DNA from: Enterococcus termitis
GTDB lineage: Bacteria; Bacillota; Bacilli; Lactobacillales; Enterococcaceae
DNA length: 64,000 nucleotides
Assembly: GCF_001730305.1 (NCBI RefSeq)
Contig: NZ_MIJY01000003.1
Location: 55,036-119,035, forward strand
Direction: 5' to 3'
Position 1 is the first letter of the stretch. Every line of letters begins with the position of its first letter. Positions 32,132 to 42,039 of this stretch are shown here, one piece after another. The position numbers and the translations under genes were made by a program. The notes under the pieces are model-generated. The model saw only the letters and a list, made by a program, of their open reading frames with translations. It was not told the origin of the DNA and made no database searches.

Positions 32132-34741
32132 ATGATTAATACAATGAAAAAATGGATTCAAACAAAGGGTGTCTTTCTTTTATTAAGCATCTTATTACCA
32201 ATAGGGATTATGGCGCTTGCTTACTATCTTATAGGAATCTATCCTGGAAGTGACCGAACAATCATGGCAAGTGACAGCTTTAGCCAGTATTCAAATTTTC
32301 ACGCGAGTTTCAATAATGTTTTACATGGAAAACAAAGTATATTTTATACCTGGTACGCCTCTTTAGGCTTAAATTACTGGGCTTTTTCGGCTTACTATTT
32401 GAATGGGATTTTCACACCGTTGGTTTTCCTTTTTGACAATAAGGCAATGCCGGAAGCACTATATTTTATTACGTTGATCAAGTTTGGTGCAATGGGTGCC
32501 TCTTTTTGGGTATTCTCCACACAGACATTTAAGTTACCCAAATGGCTTCATGTTTCTTTAAGTACAGCGTATGCGTTAATGGCCTACACAACGGCTTATT
32601 CAGAAGTTATTATGTGGTTGGATGCGTTTGTTTATTTGCCGTTGATCATTTTAGGGATTCAACGAATCATGGAAAAAAGAAAACCAGCCTTGCTATTCAT
32701 CAGCTATCTACTTTTGTTTTTGTCTAATTTTTATATGGCATTTATGATTGGCGTATTTAGCTTTATGTATTATTGCGTCCGCTTAGGTACAGATTATTCA
32801 CGATACAAAAAAAGTGTGGGGCCTTATTTGCTTACTGCTTTTCTAGCAGGTGGAGCTTCAATGATCACGATTTTACCAACCGTACTTGATTTGAAAAATA
32901 ATGGGGAAAGTTTAAGTGATTTTAGCCGTTTTTGGCAGCCGGACACAGGTGCGTGGGATTTAGTAACTAAATCAATGGCTGGTGTTTATGATACAAGTAA
33001 ATTTGGCAGTGCCCCTTTTATTTATATTGGATTAGTGCCGTTGATTTTTTGTTTATTTTACTTTATTGATCGAAAAGTTGCGTTGCGGGATAAGCTTTTA
33101 TATGGAAGCTTGTTTCTTGTGCTGATCGCTAGTGTTTACATAGCGAACTTGAATTTATTTTGGCATGGTCTGCATGCTCCAAACATGTTTTTATATCGTT
33201 TTAGCTTTCTCTTTTCGTTTTTAGTGATTCTGATTGCAGGATATAGCTTAGAAAGAGTTGAAAAATCGGATGCCGAGAAAATTACAAACGTTGTTTTATT
33301 TTTGTTAGCCTTGTTTTTAACTGCCTACTTTTTCGCGAATAGACAACGCTATGACTATATCACGCCTCAATCATTTATTATCAATATTGTGTTGTTGGTC
33401 GTGTATCTTGTATTATTACTGGCTTATCAAAAAGAAAAATTGAGAGTCGGGATTCCCATATTGCTTGCAGTAATTATGGTTTCGGAAGCAGCATTTAATA
33501 CTAAAGTAATGATTGAGAGTATCAAGGAAGATTGGGGTTATGCTGGTCGAACGGTTTATGATCAGCACTATGATGAAATAAATGAATTAGTAGAAAAGAC
33601 TAAAGCTGAGAATGATGGATTTTATCGTATGGAAAATCTAGATCCGGTTTCCCGTAATGATAGTTTTAATTATGGATATAGTGGCGTAACAATGTTTTCT
33701 TCCATCCGAAATCGACATTCCTCTGCGTATTTAAATAATTTGGGTTATCGTTCTACAGGAAGTAATTTGAATATCAACTATGGAAACAACACACTGATCA
33801 TGGATTCGCTTTTAGGAATCAAATACAATTTGACAAAGCAAAATGCACCGACAAAATATGGCTTCAAACAGATTGCAAGTCAAGGGGAATACCATTTATA
33901 TGAAAATGAAAACACACTTCCATTAGGTGTTCTTACTGATAAAAAAATCTATGAAAAAGAAGCAGTTAATAACCAGACAGAACTTATCAGCCACCTTTCA
34001 GGTATTGAAGAAGATCTATTTAGTTTTGGAAATGTAAAAGAGAAAAAACTAGATAATCTTGTGCTGGAATCGAGTGGAGAAAGTCTGGTATATGCTAAAG
34101 AGAATGTGACACAGCTTTCTTCGATTACTTGGACGATCGAAATACCTGCACAGACCCAAGCATATTTAAGCTTAGTCGGAGCAGATGAACGTATGATGAG
34201 AAAAACAGATGTCATTCTCGAGGTTGCAGGGGTTTCTAGACGAAGCAATGTTCTTGAGTCAGGTCAATATTATGATCTTGGCTACTTTGAAAAAGCGAAA
34301 ACAATCGAAGTAAAGGCGACATTTGATTCATCAAATGCCAAGGTCTCTATTTATCAGCCGGATACAGCATTGCTCAATATTCCACGCTTTGAAACAGCTT
34401 TAGAATCTGTACAGAAAAAGGGTGTAGATTTCGCTATTAGTGGACGCAAAGCAAAAACTGAAGTAACACTGGATAAAGCACAAGTAATTTGGACGACGAT
34501 TCCTTATGATAAAGGCTGGAGTGCATACATTGACGGTAAAAAGACTGAGATTCCGACCTTTAAAGAAGCCTTCTTGACCTTGCCAGTTGAAAAAGGTACA
34601 CATACGATAGAATTTGTATTTTTGCCGCAAGGCTTTAAAGCTGGAGCTGCTTTATTTATTCTATGCATAATAATATTTTTGGGTTATCTAGTATGGCTAA
34701 AAAAGGAAAATAAGGAAATGAACAGGAGAGAGAAACAATGA
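32132..34741 (+). CDS. YfhO-family polytopic membrane protein
   Basis: An 869-residue protein with about 12-14 membrane helices in the first 450 residues, an extracytoplasmic domain, and a final helix (about 840-860). The opening PGSDRTIMASDSFSQYSNFHASF and the PTVLDLKNNGESLSDFSRFW block are YfhO family features. YfhO proteins are GT-C-like membrane glycosyltransferases that decorate teichoic acids or lipids from polyprenyl-phosphate sugars. In this operon it may glycosylate a wall polymer or the WxL proteins themselves; that is inference. It overlaps the next lipoprotein gene by 4 bases. Confidence 0.88.
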   Translation: MINTMKKWIQTKGVFLLLSILLPIGIMALAYYLIGIYPGSDRTIMASDSFSQYSNFHASFNNVLHGKQSIFYTWYASLGLNYWAFSAYYLNGIFTPLVFLFDNKAMPEALYFITLIKFGAMGASFWVFSTQTFKLPKWLHVSLSTAYALMAYTTAYSEVIMWLDAFVYLPLIILGIQRIMEKRKPALLFISYLLLFLSNFYMAFMIGVFSFMYYCVRLGTDYSRYKKSVGPYLLTAFLAGGASMITILPTVLDLKNNGESLSDFSRFWQPDTGAWDLVTKSMAGVYDTSKFGSAPFIYIGLVPLIFCLFYFIDRKVALRDKLLYGSLFLVLIASVYIANLNLFWHGLHAPNMFLYRFSFLFSFLVILIAGYSLERVEKSDAEKITNVVLFLLALFLTAYFFANRQRYDYITPQSFIINIVLLVVYLVLLLAYQKEKLRVGIPILLAVIMVSEAAFNTKVMIESIKEDWGYAGRTVYDQHYDEINELVEKTKAENDGFYRMENLDPVSRNDSFNYGYSGVTMFSSIRNRHSSAYLNNLGYRSTGSNLNINYGNNTLIMDSLLGIKYNLTKQNAPTKYGFKQIASQGEYHLYENENTLPLGVLTDKKIYEKEAVNNQTELISHLSGIEEDLFSFGNVKEKKLDNLVLESSGESLVYAKENVTQLSSITWTIEIPAQTQAYLSLVGADERMMRKTDVILEVAGVSRRSNVLESGQYYDLGYFEKAKTIEVKATFDSSNAKVSIYQPDTALLNIPRFETALESVQKKGVDFAISGRKAKTEVTLDKAQVIWTTIPYDKGWSAYIDGKKTEIPTFKEAFLTLPVEKGTHTIEFVFLPQGFKAGAALFILCIIIFLGYLVWLKKENKEMNRREKQ

Positions 34742-35712
34742 AAAAGAAAATAATGTTTCTACTTATAGTGCTTATTGCTTTGGCTGGTTGTTCAGCAAAA
34801 CTAGCAAATGACAAACAAACTTTTTCAGATCAAGGCGTTTCTTACTCGATTCAATTGCCTTCATCATGGGAACTAGAAAAGAACGATAAAGAGTTATATG
34901 GTCGAGAAGTCGTTTTCGCAGCGGCGGATCAAAAAAGCAACTCGATAATGTTTGTCAGCACAACTAGAAAAGAAACGATGGATCTAAAGGATTTTGGTTC
35001 AAAGACTCGTGAACAATTGGCTTCAACATATAATTATAAAAATGTTGAAGATGTCTATATGAAAGAGTTTGAATTGAATACGTATCCGGCTTATAAATTC
35101 ACTGTTTTTACGACATTTAAAGAAAAAGATGTTTGGGCTCATATTTACTATATTGAAACCAAGACAAGTTTGGTTCAATTGGTCTACTATTCTGCTGACG
35201 ACAATCAGTACGAGTCACGATCAAAAATCATTGATCAGTCGGCTCGTTCATTGCTTGAAACAAACGCACAAGCAGATTACCAGCCAGAACAAGCAACTGA
35301 GAATAACGTAGCTGACAGTGATAGCGTGATGGTGAAAAATGAAACGTATTCTTTTGAAATCAAAGGATTTAGAAAGCTGATCGACCAGCAGGATCAACCT
35401 TTGCTCGTAATTCGTTATGAAATGACCAATCTTGCAGAAGAAAAAGCAACGGCTGATCAATTAAGCCATGTAGTTGACGTTACACAAAAAGGACAAAAAC
35501 TGAATCAGACGGTTTTACCAGAAAGTGAAAAAAACTCTGCGCTAGCTTTATTAGAAGAACATCAAAAAAATAAACTAGAGAAAAATGAATCTGTAGAAGC
35601 AGTGCTGGTGTATCGTTTAGATGAGACAACAGGAGAAGTGCTTTTGACCTTTGCAGCAGATAAATTTCCTAAACAAGATCCAGTTGTTCTAGATCTGGAT
35701 TTACTAAGATAG
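34738..35712 (+). CDS. Lipoprotein with PsbP-like and DUF5067-like domains
   Basis: 324 residues. The lipobox is LAGC with Cys18. The N-terminal half (YSIQLPSSWELEKNDKELYG...VQLVYYSADDNQYESRSKIIDQSARSL) looks like a PsbP/DUF1795-type fold. The C-terminal half (ETYSFEIKGFRKLIDQQDQPLLVIRYEMTNL...) looks like DUF5067/DUF4352 immunoglobulin-like domains of Firmicute lipoproteins. The role is unknown. It is translationally coupled to the YfhO gene through ATGA, which ties it to that protein's function. Confidence 0.75.
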   Translation: MKKKIMFLLIVLIALAGCSAKLANDKQTFSDQGVSYSIQLPSSWELEKNDKELYGREVVFAAADQKSNSIMFVSTTRKETMDLKDFGSKTREQLASTYNYKNVEDVYMKEFELNTYPAYKFTVFTTFKEKDVWAHIYYIETKTSLVQLVYYSADDNQYESRSKIIDQSARSLLETNAQADYQPEQATENNVADSDSVMVKNETYSFEIKGFRKLIDQQDQPLLVIRYEMTNLAEEKATADQLSHVVDVTQKGQKLNQTVLPESEKNSALALLEEHQKNKLEKNESVEAVLVYRLDETTGEVLLTFAADKFPKQDPVVLDLDLLR

Positions 35713-35742
35713 CTGAATCTATAATAGGAGGGCTAGAAACGA

Positions 35743-36477
35743 ATGAATAAAAAATTAGCAATGCTGCTTTCGATTTGCCTAGTATTAATTATAGGCTGTA
35801 AAAATGAAGCAAAACCAACAATCAACGCAGAAGATCAAGCAGTTATATGGCAAAAATCTCAAGAAAAAGGGTTTGGCAAATTCAATTATCTTGATCTAAC
35901 CGAAACAGCTGCCCAAGAATTGATGACAGAGAAGTTTAAGGTAAAGCTGCCGAAGCTATATGAGTCAGCACTACCCATTTTAGAAACAGCACTACAGACA
36001 CAAGAAAATACTAGGGAAGAACCGATTTATTCCATAGTAGCTACGGGAAACACATTAATTATGAATGGGACCTATTCCTATAAAGATAAACAAGATGGGA
36101 AATATTATTCTTATGCGACAATTGAAATGACGTATGAGTTTGATCGGGAAAAGAAGCTAGCTTGGTTAAGCGCACAAGATATCATGCTATTTAATTATCC
36201 AGAACAAGGAAAAGTGTACCTCAATGACCCAACAGAAACATTTGAAAAGCTGGCAGCCTTAACAAACGTCAGTGATCTCGATAAAAAAATGACTACGTTT
36301 AAGGAACAAATAAATAAACCAGCTGAGGAACGTAAAGGGAAAAAGGTGAGACTGGAAAATTCTTTAAAGCAGGCTGAAAAAGAGAAGGAAGTTGCTAGAA
36401 ATCTTGGAATGGATTTTGGAGATAACGGAACATTAAGTGTTATTCGAATTTTTGTGAAAGATTATACGGAAAAGTGA
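35743..36477 (+). CDS. Lipoprotein of unknown function
   Basis: 244 residues with lipobox LIIGC (Cys19), then a mostly helical mature part (WQKSQEKGFGKFNYLDLTETAAQEL...). No family recognised. AGGAGGG precedes the ATG by 9 bases. It is the last gene of the WxL operon, and the terminator at 36644 closes the unit. Confidence 0.7.
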   Translation: MNKKLAMLLSICLVLIIGCKNEAKPTINAEDQAVIWQKSQEKGFGKFNYLDLTETAAQELMTEKFKVKLPKLYESALPILETALQTQENTREEPIYSIVATGNTLIMNGTYSYKDKQDGKYYSYATIEMTYEFDREKKLAWLSAQDIMLFNYPEQGKVYLNDPTETFEKLAALTNVSDLDKKMTTFKEQINKPAEERKGKKVRLENSLKQAEKEKEVARNLGMDFGDNGTLSVIRIFVKDYTEK

Positions 36478-36643
36478 CGTCTAAATGTGAATATTTTGTG
36501 AAAAATTGAAAGGGCAAATTTCTTGTATAGTAGATATTAGTTCGTTCATTTTCTATAAATCTTTAAATTAATAACAAATAAATGGATCTTTTTTTCTTTT
36601 TCTAACGGATGGAATCTGGGAGGAGAAAGAAAAGTAGAGTATA

Positions 36644-36691
36644 AAAGGGTTGGTTTCTTAGTAAGTGAGAAGCCGTCCCCTTCTTTTTTTT
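36644..36691 (+). terminator. Terminator of the WxL operon
   Basis: An imperfect stem (AAAGGGTTGGTTTCT with AGAAGCCGTCCCCTT, allowing G-U pairs) followed by eight T. Confidence 0.75.
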
Positions 36692-37221
36692 CTTTATAAT
36701 TGAGAATGTATCTGCGTATAAATCAACGTATTTATAGTCTTTTTACGAAATAGAGGAAATTGTAGACAAAAAAAGGAACAGAAAAAAGCGAAACGAGTCG
36801 TTTAGAATAACAGGATAGATTTTTAACATGAAAATACATTTTACAAAATATTATAATGATAAAAAAACAAATTTATTTTTGGACGTTAATTGTGATTTTT
36901 TTGAAAATATTTATCTCTAAAATGTAGTATTATAAAAAAGGGAATTAACGTACAAATCAGTTTGTTTGTTTGAGCTTTATCTGATAAAATAGAGGAAGGT
37001 AGGTACGTTTTCAGTTTTTTGGTGAATTTTTTTGAAGTGAGTAGAGCGTGCACATATGATTGAAATCGAAAGTGGCTTTGGTTATTTATATAAAAATAGA
37101 AAACTACTACACTATCGTATAAGTTACATATATAAACAACCCACATGATTTACTTAGATGTTTGACTTAAGAAAATAGAAAAAATCAAAAGAGAGTCCCA
37201 TTTTTAGGAGGAATTGAGCAC
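36692..37221. other. Gene-free AT-rich stretch
   Basis: About 530 bases without a supported ORF. It should hold the promoter of the Asp-rich protein gene; I find no convincing -35/-10 pair. GGAGG at 37208-37212 is that gene's ribosome site. Confidence 0.4.
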
Positions 37222-38382
37222 ATGCTGAAAATTTTTGGTAAAGGTAAAAAAAGAAAAAAATACGAAGATTACGATGATGAAGATTATGATGACGACGAAT
37301 ATTATGATGATGAAGATTATGACGACGATGATGAAGAGTACGATGACGACGATTATGATGACGATGATGAAGATTACGACGATGACGACGATTATGATGA
37401 CGATGATGAAGACTACGACGATGACGACGATTATGATGACGATGATGAAGACTACGACGATGATGAAGATTATGATGACGATGACGACTATGATGATGAC
37501 GAAGATGACGATGAAGAAGAATCTCGTTCGTTGTTCTCACTGAAGAAGAAAAAGACACCGCCAGCACCAACGCCTAGAAAACCAAAGCAAATGAAAAAAA
37601 GACCACCGATCAATGAAGTGATCGATGATGAAGAACTTGAAGAGCTTCAAGAAGAGAACCAACAGCTTCAAAATGAAATCCGTGAATTGAAAGCAGAATT
37701 GCGCAAGAGCAAAAGAGAGATGACTCAATTACAAAACGAAGTCGATGCTGCTCATCAAACGAGCGAAGCACTGGAGAATGAATTATCTATGGTTCAAGCT
37801 GTGCCAAAAGACTATGATGCACGCATGGCAGAACTTGAACAGGTCAAAAGCAAATATAATACGCTTTTACGTGAGAGCAATCGTCAAATCGATGAGAACG
37901 ATCTAAACCGCAAAAAAGCTGAGCGCTTTGCCAATAAAATAAGACAATATGAACAAGAGCTATTGGCAAAACAAGAAGAGATCGACAAGCTTTCTGAAGA
38001 ACAAATCGTGATTATGGCAAATGACGCGCCAACTGATTCAGCAACATTTGAAGAACTTGCTGAGGTTCGTCAAGAACTAGAAGAGACAAAACGTCAGCTA
38101 GCTAAGAAAACAATGGAAATCGATCAACAATTATCGAAAGAAGATATTGGCGAAGTCCTACTGGAAGCGAAAAAACAAGCAAAAGAGATTATCAATCAAG
38201 CTAATCAACGTGCGCAAAGAATCAATGAAGACACGAAACGCAAAGCAAATGTCTTAAAACGTTTAGAACGCGCAGAGCAAGAATACCAAAATTACTATAA
38301 ACGTATCAAAGATGTGAAGGAAGAATCTGAACAAGCCTTCAACGAAATCATCAATTTAGTAAAAGAAGATCCATACCAATAA
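37222..38382 (+). CDS. Asp/Tyr-repeat and coiled-coil protein
   Basis: 386 cytosolic residues in three parts: a short basic N-terminus (MLKIFGKGKKRKKYED), an extremely acidic low-complexity region of Asp, Tyr and Glu (about 13-98, units like DYDDDDEDYDDDD), and a long coiled coil (about 130-386) ending in a DivIVA-like segment (VLLEAKKQAKEIINQANQRAQRINEDTKRKANVLKRLE). The tail resembles the C-terminal tetramerisation part of DivIVA/GpsB-type proteins, but the N-terminal membrane-binding domain is absent. It heads an operon with a glucosaminidase and another acidic coiled-coil protein, so a role organising cell-wall hydrolysis or division is plausible. The function is unknown. Confidence 0.75.
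   Translation: MLKIFGKGKKRKKYEDYDDEDYDDDEYYDDEDYDDDDEEYDDDDYDDDDEDYDDDDDYDDDDEDYDDDDDYDDDDEDYDDDEDYDDDDDYDDDEDDDEEESRSLFSLKKKKTPPAPTPRKPKQMKKRPPINEVIDDEELEELQEENQQLQNEIRELKAELRKSKREMTQLQNEVDAAHQTSEALENELSMVQAVPKDYDARMAELEQVKSKYNTLLRESNRQIDENDLNRKKAERFANKIRQYEQELLAKQEEIDKLSEEQIVIMANDAPTDSATFEELAEVRQELEETKRQLAKKTMEIDQQLSKEDIGEVLLEAKKQAKEIINQANQRAQRINEDTKRKANVLKRLERAEQEYQNYYKRIKDVKEESEQAFNEIINLVKEDPYQ
37351..37467 (+). repeat. Three tandem 39-bp repeats encoding Asp/Tyr units
   Basis: Units begin at 37351, 37390 and 37429 with GATTATGATGACGATGATGA and are nearly identical at DNA level, beyond what the protein requires. Copy number could change by slippage in steps of 13 residues without breaking the frame. 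Confidence 0.8.
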
Positions 38383-38399
38383 GAAAGAGAGGACACAAC

Positions 38400-40184
38400 A
38401 TGAAAAAAAGAAATCTAAACAGTAAGAAATTACGTGTATTGAGTGTAGGATTACTGACTTCAACTGCTGTCCTTTCTGTTAAAGATGCTCAACCAATTGT
38501 TGCTAAAGAAGCAGAAGATCATGTTACAGTAGGATCGGAAGAACAAGAAGATGTAGCAATATTATCCTCAACTAGAGAATATGAAACAACAGAAAGTACA
38601 GTAGAAGGAATAGCAACAAGTTCTTCTACGCAAGAAAGCAGCAGTGAGTCAACGGACGAATCTGTAGAAGAAAGTACAACAGACTCATCTACATCAACAG
38701 ATGAGACAAGCTCAAGCTCGACCCAAGACACAACAGATTCAACGAGCACATCTGATACGTCGACAACTGACAGTTCGACTACAAGCACTACAACAAGTAC
38801 AAGTACAACCAGTACAAGTACTACAACCAGCACGACGAGTTCATCAACAACTCCGTCTAAACCAAAGCCGAAACCAAAGCCAACACCGCAGCCTAGTAAG
38901 CCAAAGCCGCAGCCAAGTGTTCCGGCGCCTGCTCAACCGCAGCCCCAACCAGTTCAAGGGCCGCAACAACCGAGCACAACAACGAATGTGACAACTAGCG
39001 GTTCAACAACAGGTGCAAGTCCGGCTGGTTCTGATCAGGTATTTCATATCAGTCCTAATCTAACAACAAAAAGTTTTGTTAAAGTAATCGGAGAAGATGC
39101 ACGTCAAATTGCAGGTGAGAACAATGTCTATGCATCTGTAATGATCGCACAGGCAATTTTGGAAAGTGCTTCTGGAAACAGTGCACTAGCTTCAGCGCCA
39201 AACTATAATTTATTCGGAATCAAAGGCAGCTATAAGGGACAAAGTGCAAACTTCCTGACAAGTGAAGATGACGGTTCTGGAAGTATGTTTACCATTCGCT
39301 CTGATTTCAGAAAGTATCCATCATATAAAGAATCACTGGAAGACTATGTGAAGCTGATTAGAGGTGGTACTGACTTTAGCAACTCTTATTACAGCGGTAC
39401 ATGGAAGACAAACACGAAATCATACAAAGATGCAACGAAATTCTTAACAGGCCGCTACGCAACAGATACAAGCTATAATGCCAAGTTGAACGGTTTGATT
39501 GATGCCTACGATCTGACTCAGTATGATACGTTAAAAGATAGTAAAACGACCAAAAAGGCAAAGAAAATCACGTTAAATACTTCTTTTGATAAATTGGAAA
39601 GACAAAATGATAAAACGGATCAAACGATTGAATACGTTACGCATATTGTCGAAAAAGGCGAATCATTGAAGTCAATCAGTGAGCTGTACAATATTTCTAC
39701 CTTGGCAATTCTTGATAAAAATCAACTGGATCGCCGAATGTTGTTTATTGGTCAAAAATTGAGTATTCCAAAACAAGAAGAAAAAACAACAGTCGTAGCC
39801 AAAGAAGATGCGGTAGACCGCTCATTAGAAATGGTTCAAAAACTATCTACTGCTTTTGCTGATAAAGAGACAACACAATCATCAGACAAAAAGGCGACTA
39901 AAAAAGCAACAACTAAAGAAACAACAAAAGAAACTAACTCTTCTTCTACAAAAGAAACAAGCGATACAGTGACGAAAAATAATTCTAAAGATTATCAAGT
40001 AAGTGCAACTCGTAAGAAGACAAAAGAAACCTACGAAGTGAAAAAAGGAGATACCTTAGCAAGTATTTCTAAAAAAACTGGTGTTTCTGTCTGGTCGTTG
40101 AAAGAATGGAACGACTTAGATCAATACTTCTTAACGGAAGGTCAGCAACTTATTTTAACCCCTATCTATGAGCTTCAATCGTAA
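38400..40184 (+). CDS. Secreted N-acetylglucosaminidase with two LysM domains
   Basis: 594 residues: signal peptide, a long Ser/Thr linker (about 45-160), a Pro/Lys/Gln linker (about 160-195), a GH73 glucosaminidase domain (about 215-375: DARQIAGENNVYASVMIAQAILESASGNSALA...YNLFGIKG, with the catalytic Glu in ILESASG), and two LysM domains (VEKGESLKSISELYN and VKKGDTLASISKKTG). It hydrolyses peptidoglycan between GlcNAc and MurNAc at the wall, resembling AtlA-type autolysins with fewer LysM repeats. A third Ser/Thr/Lys linker separates the LysM domains. It lies 17 bases after the Asp-rich gene. Confidence 0.92.
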   Translation: MKKRNLNSKKLRVLSVGLLTSTAVLSVKDAQPIVAKEAEDHVTVGSEEQEDVAILSSTREYETTESTVEGIATSSSTQESSSESTDESVEESTTDSSTSTDETSSSSTQDTTDSTSTSDTSTTDSSTTSTTTSTSTTSTSTTTSTTSSSTTPSKPKPKPKPTPQPSKPKPQPSVPAPAQPQPQPVQGPQQPSTTTNVTTSGSTTGASPAGSDQVFHISPNLTTKSFVKVIGEDARQIAGENNVYASVMIAQAILESASGNSALASAPNYNLFGIKGSYKGQSANFLTSEDDGSGSMFTIRSDFRKYPSYKESLEDYVKLIRGGTDFSNSYYSGTWKTNTKSYKDATKFLTGRYATDTSYNAKLNGLIDAYDLTQYDTLKDSKTTKKAKKITLNTSFDKLERQNDKTDQTIEYVTHIVEKGESLKSISELYNISTLAILDKNQLDRRMLFIGQKLSIPKQEEKTTVVAKEDAVDRSLEMVQKLSTAFADKETTQSSDKKATKKATTKETTKETNSSSTKETSDTVTKNNSKDYQVSATRKKTKETYEVKKGDTLASISKKTGVSVWSLKEWNDLDQYFLTEGQQLILTPIYELQS

Positions 40185-40207
40185 AATTAAGAAAGGAGAA
40201 TGGCTCG

Positions 40208-41650
40208 ATGAATGATTATTTTGATGTGTTTTTTCATCAACAGGCAATCCCATTCACAACTGGGACCGTTCTCTATCAAAAAGATAGTACGGATGAAATA
40301 GTTGATGCCTGTGAGACATTTTATGAAGAACGTACCGGAGAATTATTTACTTTTCGAGAAAATAGCGAAATTTCTCGAAAAGTGCTTTCTCTCCCATTAA
40401 AGAAACATGTTGAAATTCAATTTTTTCAAGCAGAATTGAATTGGGATGTTTTACTGGAAGAGTTAGAAGAACTGTTTCCACAATTTATTTGGACAAAAAT
40501 AGTAGAAGAAGTCGATGGCTCTTTTAGTACATATTATTGCGAATTTATTTCTGTATCGTTAGAAACACACGAGGAAGACCCTGTAGCGTTCAGCGTTTCT
40601 GCTAGTTTAGAGCAGATGGACTATACAAAACAACAATCAGTAAGCAGTATCTTAGAAGCAAAATTTCTTTCAATTTTTCAAGAAGAAGGGGAAGAAACGT
40701 ATAAAGAGCCGCTAACTTTTCCAGTAGCTGTCACTGTAGAAGAACCACAAGAAGAGGAAGTATTTTCATTTAAAGAGGAAGAGGTTTCAGATGAATCTGA
40801 AGGCAACGAAAACTTCTTTAGTTCGTTGGTAGATGAGCTTGAAGAGGAAGAAACATTTTCAGATATACTACTAGATGAGTTTGAAGAGAATGAGCCGTAT
40901 ACAGATACATCGATAGATGAGTTCGAAGATTATGAGACGTTATCAAGTACATCAGCAGATGAACCTGAAGAAGTTGAGGCTTTTTCTAGTGCTTCTGTAG
41001 CGAAACCTAAAGAAAACAAGCTTCTTGATCGTTCACGAATCGAGCAATTTGAAGATTTAGCGCCAGTTCGTTCGGATGAGAATGAAGTGTTGTATCTGAA
41101 AGAAAGCTTGAAACGAGAAAAGGCGTCAAAGGAACGCGTGCGGGTAGCAAAAGAAAAATTGGAGTACGAGCTGCTCGCCATAGAAAACAGCCTACTTGTT
41201 AGTGGTTTAAAACGATTTAAGAAACACCAGAAAACGACAATAGATGAAGAGGACTGGTATAAACCAGTTCGGATTGATTTGATTCAATATGATGATCTTT
41301 ATAAAAAGGCGAAGTTTATCGAGCAATCATGGCGATTGAATCGTCAATTGGTAACGATCACTGAAAAGATGACGGTCACAAAAGATCAATGGATTTATGA
41401 ACGCGCTAGAATCGAAAAAATTAAAAATAGTGTGTCAGAAATGGATTTACAATCAATGATGGAACAATGTCACTTGATCAATGAACGAGTAAAAGTACGT
41501 CCAGGGTTTTTATTTTTTAAACCAAGAGTGAAGTTATATCAAATCGATTATGAACAGTTAGAAAAAATCAGTGCCTTTTTTGATATTATTCAAACAGAAA
41601 ATCGCTTATTGGAGTCCGTAATCGAGCAAAAAGAGCAAGCTATACAATAA
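40208..41650 (+). CDS. Acidic coiled-coil protein of unknown function
   Basis: 480 residues without signal peptide or membrane helix. The N-terminal third is globular, the middle (about 180-265) is a run of imperfect acidic repeats (VDELEEEETFSDILLDEFEENEPYTDTSIDEFEDYE, in parts), and the C-terminal third is coiled coil (LKESLKREKASKERVRVAKEKLEYELLAIENSLL). No family recognised. It ends the three-gene operon, whose other cytosolic member also joins an acidic repeat to a coiled coil, so the two may interact. A terminator follows within 10 bases. Confidence 0.65.
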   Translation: MNDYFDVFFHQQAIPFTTGTVLYQKDSTDEIVDACETFYEERTGELFTFRENSEISRKVLSLPLKKHVEIQFFQAELNWDVLLEELEELFPQFIWTKIVEEVDGSFSTYYCEFISVSLETHEEDPVAFSVSASLEQMDYTKQQSVSSILEAKFLSIFQEEGEETYKEPLTFPVAVTVEEPQEEEVFSFKEEEVSDESEGNENFFSSLVDELEEEETFSDILLDEFEENEPYTDTSIDEFEDYETLSSTSADEPEEVEAFSSASVAKPKENKLLDRSRIEQFEDLAPVRSDENEVLYLKESLKREKASKERVRVAKEKLEYELLAIENSLLVSGLKRFKKHQKTTIDEEDWYKPVRIDLIQYDDLYKKAKFIEQSWRLNRQLVTITEKMTVTKDQWIYERARIEKIKNSVSEMDLQSMMEQCHLINERVKVRPGFLFFKPRVKLYQIDYEQLEKISAFFDIIQTENRLLESVIEQKEQAIQ

Positions 41651-41657
41651 AATTAGG

Positions 41658-41700
41658 GAGCCAAGCTACAACTCTTTGAGTTATAGCTTGGCTCTTTTTT
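41658..41700 (+). terminator. Strong intrinsic terminator
   Basis: GAGCCAAGCTA pairs with TAGCTTGGCTC, with an inner ACTC/GAGT extension, then TTTTTT. Confidence 0.88.
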
Positions 41701-42039
41701 CTACTTTAAAGCAATCATCGCACCTAAAAACAGTGAATTTTACTCGATTTCTAAGAGAAAAATTTGTAATAATTCCGGATTTTTGTAATATTTCACTTTA
41801 TTTTTAAAAGATTAAAGTAAAAATTTCAGAAAAAAACATGATTTTTTTCATTTCTAGCTTTAGTAAAAAACCTAGAACGAACAAGTGTTTCTCCTTGCTG
41901 TTTTTACAAACTGTTACGCAACGCCAATACTCGTAACGAATTGTTACTGTATCTTCACCTATGAAATATTTTTAGATGTTAAAGTATGCAAAGTCGATAA
42001 ACAAACGACAAAAATATTTTTTTACAAAGGAGAAACAAC
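41701..42039. promoter_or_regulatory. Long upstream region of the Apf-like gene
   Basis: 339 bases without an ORF. A cluster of related arms, GTTACG (41922-), CGTAAC and GTTAC, lies around 41920-41950 and may be an operator or hairpin. No WalR box of the TGTWAH-N5-TGTWAH form and no known riboswitch was found. AAAGGAG lies just before the ATG. Confidence 0.35.

Noticed and set aside
37351..37467. CRISPR-like array
   Set aside because: The repeats are contiguous 39-bp coding units without spacers, and no cas genes are present.
37154..37570. Reverse-strand ORF rich in His and Arg
   Set aside because: It is the complement of the GAT/GAC-rich Asp repeats of the real gene; low complexity keeps the other frames open.
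38519..38833. Reverse-strand Val/Leu-rich ORF
   Set aside because: A shadow of the Ser/Thr linker of the glucosaminidase gene.
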